14,074 nucleotides of DNA, taken from contig JAFPWQ010000257.1 of NCBI GenBank assembly GCA_017394925.1, positions 1 through 14,074 on the forward strand, written 5' to 3'. This document shows, piece after piece, positions 1 through 5,869 of the stretch (its first letter is position 1; each line of letters opens with the position of its first letter). Below the pieces are notes generated by a model. The model ran no database searches. It saw only the letters and a list, made by a program, of their open reading frames with translations, and was not told where the DNA came from. This DNA is from Synergistaceae bacterium. Its GTDB lineage: Bacteria; Synergistota; Synergistia; Synergistales; Aminobacteriaceae. The position numbers were made by a program, and so were the translations under genes.

Positions 1-204
1 CAGCCCGATCTCACAGCAGAAGACTTTGCATTTTTTGCGCGTGAACGTCCTGCGGTTATGGCGTGGCTTGGATGCAGACCAGCAAATCAAAGCATAAAAG
101 ATACGGCCATGCTGCATAACACGAGATTTTGTCCTGATGAATCATGTTTCATTTACGGAATTGATTTCTTCACATCATGCGTTATTGATTATCTGAATTC
201 ATGA
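1..204 (+). CDS. M20-family amidohydrolase/peptidase, C-terminal end (5' part outside window)
   Basis: The plus-strand reading frame open from base 1 gives 67 residues and ends at TGA 202-204. It reads LTAEDFAFFARERPAVMAWL near its start, followed by MLHNTRFCPDES and a final FFTSCVIDYL helix. This is the usual C-terminal pattern of M20D zinc/manganese amidohydrolases (N-acyl-amino-acid or hippurate hydrolase type): a '[SA]EDF' acidic motif, a 'LG' strand, then an 'LH.p.F..de' motif whose His is a metal ligand in the family. Such enzymes deacylate N-acyl amino acids in the cytoplasm. Only the end is visible, so the substrate cannot be named. It is the only gene clearly on the plus strand and it converges on the pyruvyl transferase gene, with a terminator between them. 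Confidence 0.8.
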   Translation, partial: QPDLTAEDFAFFARERPAVMAWLGCRPANQSIKDTAMLHNTRFCPDESCFIYGIDFFTSCVIDYLNS

Positions 205-217
205 AATGCAAAGATAT

Positions 218-251
218 TCCCTCCTCAAATAATACGGGGAGGGATTTTTTT
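218..251 (+). terminator. Rho-independent terminator of the M20 gene
   Basis: A 7-bp stem (TCCCTCC at 218-224 with GGAGGGA at 238-244) and a 13-nt loop are followed at once by seven T (245-251), starting 14 nt after the M20 stop codon. In the minus direction the same stem is followed by ATATCTTTGC, a poor U-tract, so it may stop the convergent pyruvyl transferase transcript only weakly. Confidence 0.8.
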
Positions 252-256
252 ATGCG

Positions 257-766
257 TCAATGTGATTTATGTTCGCGTATTTCAGATAGAATCATTTCGA
301 GCCAGTCAGATGCTTTTTTTCTTTCTGCATTGAGAATCTGATTCACTTCGTCAAAATTAACCGGCCTGTTGAGAATATCAAAATCATCATAGCTTTCAAC
401 ATGACGATGCAATGTCTTCGTGAGTCTTAATATGCTTTCGATTCGTGTTGAGAATCTCTGAGGGTAAATACATATTGGCTCTGTGTTGAGATTGAGAGAG
501 AATGCTGTACCGTGAAATGAATCTGTGAGAACGTAACGGGCGTTATCAATGAGGGATATAAACCTGAAAACGTCAGGCATTAATATTATTTTTCTAAGCT
601 GAAATCCGAAAACAGCCTTTAGTATTTCCTTATAACTTAACCTGTACTTCAAAATTCTAAGCCCGGTCTTCTCTGATAATTTACGCGCATAGTCATAAAA
701 ATTTTTTCTGCTTTCCTTGTCCTTGAAACCATAAATCTGGTAAATCAGAATGTAATCATCTTGTAC
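257..766 (-). pseudogene. Polysaccharide pyruvyl transferase, C-terminal part, out of frame with its N-terminal part
   Basis: This minus-strand frame is open from the G-run at 766-775 down to TGA 259-257 (169 codons) and has no convincing start. The first start-like codon is a TTG at 652 with no ribosome site, in the middle of the fold. It contains YILIYQIYG just after the G-run and later VLTDSFHGTAFSLNLN, the hallmark C-terminal '.TDSFHG' motif of the PS_pyruv_trans family (PF04230). Those motifs follow directly on the N-terminal part encoded at 756-1433. Joining the two frames needs 8 or 11 G instead of 10 and gives one protein of about 392 residues, normal for the family. The enzyme would transfer pyruvyl (or a related step) to a surface polysaccharide in the cytoplasm. 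I read this as the second half of one gene, not a separate gene. Confidence 0.85.
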
Positions 767-1433
767 CCCCCCCCCTTATTGCGTGTTTTGCGTATTTTCT
801 CCATGTTTCCGGGTCAATGCATAATGTCGGATCCTGAATGTGAACTGCTCTGTGATAATTATACTGCTCATTGAGAATCTTAACGGCTGAATCTTCCCGG
901 ACGGATATATGCCTGTAGTCATCAATGTATTTCTGAGTCTCTTGCACTTCCTCAGGAGATATTTCTGTTTTTCCGAAGCTCGCAGAAAATGCAAACTTGT
1001 AACTTCCTTCTGGGACAAATGAAAGATAGAACGGCGGTAGTATTCCTCTGTTCCAGAATGAATTCCAGACCTGATCGCTTCCTGTGCAGAACGCATCTGC
1101 ATCTGATTCATAGCCTTCAAAATCTTTTGCAGCAATATACTGCTTATCCTTAGTTATATTCAGATATTCATTTCTGAATCTGCCATATGTTTTTTTTCTT
1201 TTAAAATGACGCAAAACTGCATCTGCAATCCTTAACGGAAGTTTTAATATGCTTCCCCTTAAACTATTACGCACTGACGGCCATAATCTTGAATCGTCAT
1301 ATAAATCTTTTCTCGCATAATTGATTATTCTGACATCACAGTCATGCTGCCTGAAGAATTCCTGAGTTGCGAATGCCTGCAGAACTGAGCCGTAATTATT
1401 CACAGCCTGAAGAGTAATTAAATCAATTTTCAT
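756..1433 (-). CDS. Polysaccharide pyruvyl transferase family protein, N-terminal part (ends early after G10 tract)
   Basis: As read, 225 residues starting MKIDLITLQAVNNYGSVLQA, the standard N-terminus of PS_pyruv_trans proteins (PF04230), with the family motif TGSDQVWNSFW around residues 120-130 and the SVRED motif near 178-182. A run of ten G then pushes it into RGGGTR and a stop, so the C-terminal domain at 257-766 is not made. The start at 1433 is preferred over an in-frame ATG at 1487, because AAAGGAGGAGA lies 9-12 nt upstream of 1433 and the intervening 18 codons do not belong to the family. An extended -10 element at 1465-1473 could drive it separately from the thrE group. The role is modification of surface glycan; the acceptor is unknown. 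Either the gene switches on and off by slippage in the tract, or it is broken or mis-sequenced there. Confidence 0.85.
   Translation of the reverse strand: MKIDLITLQAVNNYGSVLQAFATQEFFRQHDCDVRIINYARKDLYDDSRLWPSVRNSLRGSILKLPLRIADAVLRHFKRKKTYGRFRNEYLNITKDKQYIAAKDFEGYESDADAFCTGSDQVWNSFWNRGILPPFYLSFVPEGSYKFAFSASFGKTEISPEEVQETQKYIDDYRHISVREDSAVKILNEQYNYHRAVHIQDPTLCIDPETWRKYAKHAIRGGGTR
766..775 (-). repeat. G10 homopolymer inside the pyruvyl transferase gene (putative phase-variation tract)
   Basis: Ten consecutive C on the plus strand (G on the coding strand) sit exactly where the frame breaks. With 10 G the frame reads R-G-G-G-T-R-stop; with 11 or 8 G it reads R-G-G-(G)-V-Q-D-D-Y-I-L and continues to 257. 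No other G or C run of this length occurs in the window, where coding sequence is A/T-rich. Slipped-strand poly-G tracts in glycan genes are an established phase-variation device, for example in Campylobacter. A homopolymer read error is the main alternative. Confidence 0.75.
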
Positions 1434-1464
1434 GCAGTTAAATCTCCTCCTTTCATGTTTGAAT

Positions 1465-1473
1465 ACTATATCA
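1465..1473 (-). promoter_or_regulatory. Probable extended -10 promoter of the pyruvyl transferase gene
   Basis: On the minus strand, ATGTGATATAGT (plus 1465-1476) contains TG-N-TATAGT, an extended -10 element, about 32 nt upstream of the ATG at 1433. The same 12 bases recur upstream of hisH at 14003-14014. No good -35 box is visible, which extended -10 promoters tolerate. Confidence 0.45.
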
Positions 1474-1476
1474 CAT

Positions 1477-1515
1477 TTACGCCTCATATCTTATTCTTCT
1501 TGCGTAATGCGATAC
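1477..1515 (-). pseudogene. Duplicated 3' tail of the thrE-type exporter gene
   Basis: The minus strand encodes VSHYARRIRYEA and a stop. The exporter gene at 2022-3260 ends VSHYARRIRYER and a stop. The two 39-base stretches match at 30 positions, and in the first 11 codons every difference is silent (GTC/GTA, TAT/TAC, GCC/GCA, CGC/AGA, TAC/TAT). The copy has no body or start and lies between the zinc-ribbon gene and the pyruvyl transferase promoter, 545 bases from the true end. It looks like a scar of recombination or gene insertion at the exporter 3' end. Confidence 0.7.
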
Positions 1516-1522
1516 AGCTGTT

Positions 1523-2011
1523 TCAGTCCCAGCATCCGCATTCATGTTCTTCAAGTTCGGTGCCGCAATTGGGGCATGTCTTCACATCGTCATCATGAAG
1601 TATTTTCATGTCTCCTCCGCACTTTTCGCATTTATGGGGATATTCTGCAAAGACCGTGTAACATTCTTCGCGTTCATAATCTGAAACGTAATCGCATCCT
1701 GAGAAAGGCATTGCTACAGACCATTTACCTTTTGGGATGTTGTGTGTGTACCCTTCTTTGGGAACGTACATTGTTAAATCCTCGCGGCAGTCATATTGTC
1801 CGCATTCAGTGCAGCACATGAGAACATATTCACAGTTCACTGCACCGTCAGGATGTTCAGCAAAAAATTTCTTTGCTTCGTTTCCCCTTTCACCTTTCTT
1901 CATTTCTTCTGCAGTCTCCATGTACTTATGCGGAAACATCATTCCCACACCGAAATTTCCCCCGAAACAATAGCCGCATTCAGGACATGTATAACGCAAT
2001 ATAACTCCCAT
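1523..2011 (-). CDS. Cysteine-rich zinc-ribbon protein of unknown function
   Basis: This 162-residue soluble protein is not assigned to a named family. It has four CxxC knuckles: CPEC at 9-12, CTEC at 67-70 (within CCTECGQYDC), CEKC at 128-131 and CPNC at 146-149, plus C158 and C160 at the end. The third and fourth form a classic C-terminal zinc ribbon (CEKCGG...CPNCG), while the first and second may form another. The middle contains MYVPKEGYTHNIPKGKWSV, which suggests a small beta domain. ATG 2011 has GAGAGGTG about 10 nt upstream, overlapping the last codons of the exporter gene (10 nt between the genes), so it is probably translated from that operon. It is bracketed by the real exporter tail and a degenerate copy of that tail, so it may have been inserted as a one-gene piece. 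A role in metal handling or nucleic-acid binding is only a guess. Confidence 0.8.
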   Translation of the reverse strand: MGVILRYTCPECGYCFGGNFGVGMMFPHKYMETAEEMKKGERGNEAKKFFAEHPDGAVNCEYVLMCCTECGQYDCREDLTMYVPKEGYTHNIPKGKWSVAMPFSGCDYVSDYEREECYTVFAEYPHKCEKCGGDMKILHDDDVKTCPNCGTELEEHECGCWD

Positions 2012-2021
2012 TTTTTTGTTA

Positions 2022-3260
2022 TCACCTCTCGTATCTTATTCTGCGGGCATAATGCGAGACCGTAAAGCTCAGAACGAAGCCGATGCTCAGACCTGAAAGC
2101 GAGATAAGACAGCTCACACCGTTATCAATGAAGCCGGAAATATTACTCAGATACAAAGATGATAACGAGAAGAAAAATAAATCACCTGGTATTAACGGAA
2201 TAATCGAAGGGTAAACGAAATATGTAGAAGGCTCTCTGCGTTTAATTGCTAAGAGTTCAGCGTAAAGTGCCGCAACTGATGCCGCTAATGTCATGTATAC
2301 CAGTCTTCCCGATACTAACGGCGTGAGTGTGAGAAGTGCCACTCGTGCTAATGCGCCTCCAAGACCTGCGAGCCATAAATCTTTGACGTGTATATTGAAG
2401 ACCACCCCAAAACTTACGGATGCAATAAATGATAATATAACCATGACTGACGGATTCGGGGCGGTTAAACTCATTGCATTTTTCATCATAGCATCACCGC
2501 CGAAAAGCATAATTGCGACATAGATTCCCATTCCGAGAGCCATAGTATCGACAAAAATTTTCAGCATTTGAAGTATTCCGTTGATTTCACTTCCGCAGAG
2601 CAAATTACGCATTGCATTTACTAACGGTATTCCGGGAATCATGAGCAGTGATACGCCTATGATCACAGCAGGCAAATTATCATTGAAGCCCGAATACACG
2701 AATAATATCGCAAGAGATACAGCACTAAACATCGTGAGAGAATTAATCACCAGACGGTCAAGCCCGGTCCTTTCGAGAATCTGCATCATGAAGTGTATTA
2801 ATGCCACGACAAATGCAACAGGAATAATATCACTGAATGACCCCCCGAACATAAAGCAAAGGCATATTACTGCACATATTTTCCCAATGAGTATTATCAT
2901 GCTGTTATATTCACTGACATGTGAAGCTCTCTCAAGCATTTGGGCTAAAAGTTTTGTCGGAGGTGTTACTTCTGAAATTCTGTATGATAACTGATTCAAA
3001 CTTCTGAGACGATTAAGATTAATCCCTGCAGGAGGAATTGATGCCTGACGTGATGCATATCTCCCTTCTGAATCATAAGCACTCAGTGATATATGCGTAC
3101 TCAGCAGGTATATACTCAGGTCTTTAAGATTGTAGGCTCTGGAAATGAATTCTACTGCGAGGCGGACACGTTCAAGATTTGCCCCGCTGACTATCATTTT
3201 GCGGCTTAAGTTTACGCAGAAGTCTAATACTTCATCGATATTATTTTTTTCCTGAGACAT
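2022..3260 (-). CDS. ThrE-type threonine/serine exporter family protein
   Basis: This 412-residue inner-membrane protein fits the one-chain ThrE layout: a cytoplasmic N-terminal part with VNLSRKMIVSGANLERVRLA (residues 16-35) and THISLSAYD, then about ten hydrophobic segments from residue 118 on. The N-terminal region resembles ThrE (PF06738); it includes the LMIPGIPLVNAMRNLL motif (206-221). The last third resembles ThrE_2 (PF12821), with VYPSIIPLIPGDLFFFS near 349-365. Such proteins export threonine and serine using the proton gradient; some relatives are only 'threonine/serine exporter family' by homology, so the substrate is inferred. It starts 3 nt after the HNH gene stop with only a weak AGGA upstream, so translational coupling is likely. 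The last 12 codons have a diverged copy at 1477-1515. Confidence 0.85.
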   Translation of the reverse strand: MSQEKNNIDEVLDFCVNLSRKMIVSGANLERVRLAVEFISRAYNLKDLSIYLLSTHISLSAYDSEGRYASRQASIPPAGINLNRLRSLNQLSYRISEVTPPTKLLAQMLERASHVSEYNSMIILIGKICAVICLCFMFGGSFSDIIPVAFVVALIHFMMQILERTGLDRLVINSLTMFSAVSLAILFVYSGFNDNLPAVIIGVSLLMIPGIPLVNAMRNLLCGSEINGILQMLKIFVDTMALGMGIYVAIMLFGGDAMMKNAMSLTAPNPSVMVILSFIASVSFGVVFNIHVKDLWLAGLGGALARVALLTLTPLVSGRLVYMTLAASVAALYAELLAIKRREPSTYFVYPSIIPLIPGDLFFFSLSSLYLSNISGFIDNGVSCLISLSGLSIGFVLSFTVSHYARRIRYER

Positions 3261-3263
3261 TAT

Positions 3264-3995
3264 TTATATTATCCTGCTTTCTATTAATGTCCTGTATTTG
3301 CGTATTATATTTTTTGATTCTGTTTTCAGATTATCTCCAGATATAATGTGCTGTAGTATAGCGTGTATTCTCGCATGGCACGAATTGCATAATACTATCA
3401 AATTTTCATTTGTTGTATCAGGCTTATACATATTGATATGGTGAGTAACAAGATTTTCATCCGTTCCGCACATCTCACACAATCCGCTGATGTGTTTATG
3501 CACTGGCGAAATAAGTTTATGCCAGAACTCAGGGTATTCGTCATTGCGGAAAATTCCTTCTACTGCACCCATCCATATCTCAGCAAGTATATCTTTATCA
3601 CGTATTTGGGATTCATAATTATGCTTTCTGAAAAACTCCCTTAAGTCAAAAATTTCAGTTGTATATTTATATTTGCATTCATCTATACATTTTTCACATA
3701 CTGGCAATCTCTCAATGGAACCGTCATACATTCTGAATAAGCCTGATATATTATTAGTGATCCTGTATGGCCTTAAGCAGCCTTCTTTATGCATTTGCTT
3801 AATCTCTGAACATTCAATAAAATGATATTTGCGTGTCTTTTTCGTCTGGTCAGGATCATAAATCAGAAAGCAGCCGGGAAAAACATCTTCTTCTGTATCA
3901 AGAAATACATCAAGGTCATCATCAGGAAGTTTTGCTTCAAGTTTCTTACGAAGCGAGATTAAGTTTTCAAAAATTTCTTCAGGGTTAAAAGTCAT
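3264..3995 (-). CDS. HNH endonuclease-like protein with extra N-terminal metal-binding region
   Basis: The 243-residue protein has an HNH nuclease core at about 173-211: CEMC (173-176), HH (185-186), the NENLIVLC stretch (196-203), CNSCH (203-207) and H211. This is the Cys-bracketed HNH form in which zinc holds the fold and the HH/N/H residues bind the catalytic metal. Ahead of it, H58 and C62 (KYHFIEC) with C100 and C103 (VCEKC) could form a second zinc site in an N-terminal domain of about 110 residues that I do not recognise. No methyltransferase or other restriction partner is adjacent. It starts 8 nt after the membrane coiled-coil gene and ends 3 nt before the exporter gene, so it is co-transcribed with both. 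Defence, DNA processing or a domesticated nuclease are all possible. HNH assignment is firm; target and role are unknown. Confidence 0.8.
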   Translation of the reverse strand: MTFNPEEIFENLISLRKKLEAKLPDDDLDVFLDTEEDVFPGCFLIYDPDQTKKTRKYHFIECSEIKQMHKEGCLRPYRITNNISGLFRMYDGSIERLPVCEKCIDECKYKYTTEIFDLREFFRKHNYESQIRDKDILAEIWMGAVEGIFRNDEYPEFWHKLISPVHKHISGLCEMCGTDENLVTHHINMYKPDTTNENLIVLCNSCHARIHAILQHIISGDNLKTESKNIIRKYRTLIESRII

Positions 3996-4003
3996 TTTTT
4001 ACT

Positions 4004-4909
4004 TTATCCCTTCTTTTTGTTTATATCATCAATAAGTCTGTCGAAAATGGCACGAAGATTCTTATCCATTGCTTTGAACATAACTTCAAGATTATCTCTG
4101 TAATCCTTTTCTATTCTATCCGTAACATTCATGATCAAACGCCTCAATGAATCCTCAGTCTTAAGAAATGTGCTTTCAATGCTTCCGTTATGCATAGTGA
4201 TAGCTCCTTGCATATCACCTGCAAATTTCACAAGATTAGCTATACTATTCTTTAATTCATTAATACTCTTAACCTGCTCCTTTGTCAGTCCTGCAGAACT
4301 TACGCCTGAACCAGATAACACACGTATACTATCATTAAGTGAGCTGATACCGTTTGTGATTTCCTCAAGTTTTACGTTCAGGTCATCTGCCAGTATCCTG
4401 CCTTCACCGAGTGAACCTGTTTTAACAGCAATATCTTCAAGACGCGAATTAATCTCAGATATTGATGCAATTCGTTCCTGCAACGCTTCAAAAGACTTTT
4501 GCATACTCTCATTTATTAACACAATATTACCTGCAACGCTATCAAATCCTCCGCGAATCTCATTCATTACAGACAGCAATGAAATCACCCGTTCTATTTC
4601 CTTTTTTATTTCAGTGTTGTAATCGTTCTCTTGCTTCAATAACATTCTGAGATTTTTATTCACTGTGTCAGAATTAACATGTTTAGTAAGCTCCGAAAGT
4701 ACACGTTTTATTGATTGATTATCTTTTTGTAATCCCTCTATCTTTTCGCCGACATAATCACCTGATGTTATTAATATTTCCTGAGTGTAAAGAGATTCTT
4801 TAAGAAAATTCCTGAGATATTTACTCATTCGCAATAGAATTAAGACTAAAATAACAACAATGGCTGCCAGAATAATAATGCATACAGCAAAAATATTCAG
4901 TTCATTCAA
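4004..4909 (-). CDS. Membrane-anchored coiled-coil protein of unknown function
   Basis: This 301-residue protein has one N-terminal transmembrane helix (about residues 5-27, IFAVCIIILAAIVVILVLIL), with a basic flank (RMSKYLRN) pointing to a cytoplasmic body. Long helical, heptad-like stretches follow (about 55-165 and 175-300) rich in E, K, L, I and S/N, interrupted near 166-172 (SLGEGRI) and 198-208 (a Gly/Ser-rich turn). No enzyme motif is visible. The start is a TTG at 4909 with AAGGAG 9 nt upstream; the nearby ATG at 4905 is out of frame. It is the first gene of a group with the HNH protein 8 nt downstream, so it may be its membrane scaffold or sensor. The general shape resembles RmuC N-termini or chemoreceptor-like stalks, but no RmuC nuclease domain or signalling tip is present. 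Confidence 0.75.
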   Translation of the reverse strand: MNELNIFAVCIIILAAIVVILVLILLRMSKYLRNFLKESLYTQEILITSGDYVGEKIEGLQKDNQSIKRVLSELTKHVNSDTVNKNLRMLLKQENDYNTEIKKEIERVISLLSVMNEIRGGFDSVAGNIVLINESMQKSFEALQERIASISEINSRLEDIAVKTGSLGEGRILADDLNVKLEEITNGISSLNDSIRVLSGSGVSSAGLTKEQVKSINELKNSIANLVKFAGDMQGAITMHNGSIESTFLKTEDSLRRLIMNVTDRIEKDYRDNLEVMFKAMDKNLRAIFDRLIDDINKKKG

Positions 4910-4944
4910 AAAGTTCAGCTCCTTCCATCAGGAAATAAATAAAA

Positions 4945-4950
4945 ATTATA
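4945..4950 (-). promoter_or_regulatory. Possible -10 element for the coiled-coil/HNH/exporter operon
   Basis: TATAAT on the minus strand (plus ATTATA at 4945-4950) lies about 35 nt upstream of the TTG start at 4909 and just after the terminator of the preceding gene. No clear -35 box is present, so this rests on the perfect -10 hexamer and its position. Confidence 0.45.
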
Positions 4951-4962
4951 CACACGAAAACA

Positions 4963-5000
4963 AATAAAAAAATCCCCCTGAATTTTTATACAGAAGGATT
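4963..5000 (-). terminator. Rho-independent terminator of the solute-binding protein gene
   Basis: On the minus strand AATCCTTCTG (plus 4991-5000) pairs over 10 bp, including two G-U pairs, with CAGGGGGATT (plus 4971-4980) around a 10-nt loop. A run of T follows (plus 4970-4966, then A and three more T). It starts about 25 nt after the stop codon of the binding-protein gene and separates it from the coiled-coil operon. Confidence 0.85.
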
Positions 5001-5025
5001 CAAGATTCGATTCGTGATAATAAAA

Positions 5026-5823
5026 CTATTTCGCGTAATCTTTCGTCAAAATCACTGCAACCTGTGCTGCATTCTCATACGGCTCTGAAAAATCAGTGAA
5101 CATTTTGCGTTCCTCATTAACCGTAATTCCTGCGCAGATCATATCAACTTTACCCGAATTCACAGCCATAAAAAGCGAATCAAACGGGTAAGCAATAATA
5201 GCAAGCTCCCTGTTTAATTTGCCTGCGATTAATGCGCACATCTCAATATCGATTCCTGTGTAGCCGTCGCCTACTTTAATGTCATAAGGAGGGAAGCCGG
5301 ACTCAGTTCCGAGATATAATTTTCCGCCTGACGCACCGACATGCAGATCAATGTCTTCAGGTTTTGCCGCTGTCGGGTCTTCTTTGTACTTAAGCATGAT
5401 TTTCTCAAGTGAACCGTCTGCTTTGATCTCCGCGAGTGCCTTATTGACCGCGTCAAGTAATTCCTTGTTGCCCTGCTTAAAGCCTATTGCGTACTGTTCG
5501 GTCGTTAATGGCTCAGGAAGAATCGTAAGCACATCGGGATCATTGCGCTTGAACTGAGTCGCTGGTGCCTCGTCCATAATTGCGCACTGAATCTTGCCGA
5601 CTTTCAGAGCCTGAATTACATCCGTTGCTTTCTCGTATGTCGTGAGCTGTGCAGATGCTTTATCTCCGAGCATTTTTCTTGCTATGCCTTCTGCTATTGT
5701 TCCTCTCTGAGTGCCTATCTTGTAGTTCACGAATTCTTCAGCCTTCGAGATGTTCAAGCCTTCAGCGAAAGATACGCCTGCACTTAATGCCAGCATGAAA
5801 ATTAACGCTATAATCTTTTTCAT
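5026..5823 (-). CDS. Secreted amino-acid-type solute-binding protein (family 3) with swapped lobe order
   Basis: The 265-residue protein has a clear Sec signal peptide (MKKIIALIFMLALSAGVSFA, cut near residue 20) and no lipobox Cys. It belongs to extracellular solute-binding protein family 3 (PF00497), but its halves are reversed. Residues 34-147 (YKIGTQRGTIAEGIA, CAIMDEAPA, PLTTEQYAIGF, LAEIKADGSLEKI) match what is normally the second half, and residues 168-263 (LYLGTESGFPPYDI, GYTGIDIEMCALIAGKL, MICAGITVNEERKMFTDFSEPY) match what is normally the first half. The family signature (G-I-D-I-E-M) is therefore at 190 instead of near 60-70. It likely binds a polar amino acid outside the membrane for an ABC importer, but no permease or ATPase gene is adjacent. 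ATG 5823 has GGAGG 10 nt upstream. It is a single-gene unit with its own terminator. Confidence 0.85.
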   Translation of the reverse strand: MKKIIALIFMLALSAGVSFAEGLNISKAEEFVNYKIGTQRGTIAEGIARKMLGDKASAQLTTYEKATDVIQALKVGKIQCAIMDEAPATQFKRNDPDVLTILPEPLTTEQYAIGFKQGNKELLDAVNKALAEIKADGSLEKIMLKYKEDPTAAKPEDIDLHVGASGGKLYLGTESGFPPYDIKVGDGYTGIDIEMCALIAGKLNRELAIIAYPFDSLFMAVNSGKVDMICAGITVNEERKMFTDFSEPYENAAQVAVILTKDYAK

Positions 5824-5863
5824 GATTCAAAAACCTCCGTCATAAAAATTTTTTCAATGCTTT

Positions 5864-5869
5864 ATTATA
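5864..5869 (-). promoter_or_regulatory. Possible -10 element for the solute-binding protein gene
   Basis: A perfect TATAAT on the minus strand (plus ATTATA 5864-5869) lies about 40 nt upstream of the ATG at 5823 and overlaps the stop codon of the cbiE-cbiT gene. No convincing -35 box is seen. It would let the binding protein be made independently of the histidine/cobalamin transcript. Confidence 0.45.

Noticed and set aside
257..652. Separate small gene starting at TTG 652
   Set aside because: It begins in the middle of the PF04230 fold, has no ribosome site, and its frame is open upstream to the G-run; it is the second half of the split gene.
1434..1487. In-frame N-terminal extension of the pyruvyl transferase from ATG 1487
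   Set aside because: The good ribosome site (AGGAGG) and the family N-terminus (MKIDLITLQ) both point to ATG 1433; the extension covers the promoter-like element and part of the exporter tail copy.
3264..4909. Zorya-type or RmuC defence gene assignment
   Set aside because: No MotA/MotB-like motor, no ZorC/D genes, and no RmuC nuclease domain; the resemblance is limited to a membrane coiled coil beside an HNH protein.
5026..5823. Truncated binding protein fused by assembly error to a neighbour
   Set aside because: Signal peptide, both complete lobes, ribosome site, stop and terminator are all in place, and the total length is normal for the family; a permutation explains it better.
5841..5856. 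Recurring AAAATTTTT patches (also near 691, 8632, 9653, 13981) as a dispersed repeat family
   Set aside because: Several lie inside coding sequence and share only the A/T core; in A/T-rich DNA this is expected, apart from the close pair upstream of hisH, which is listed.
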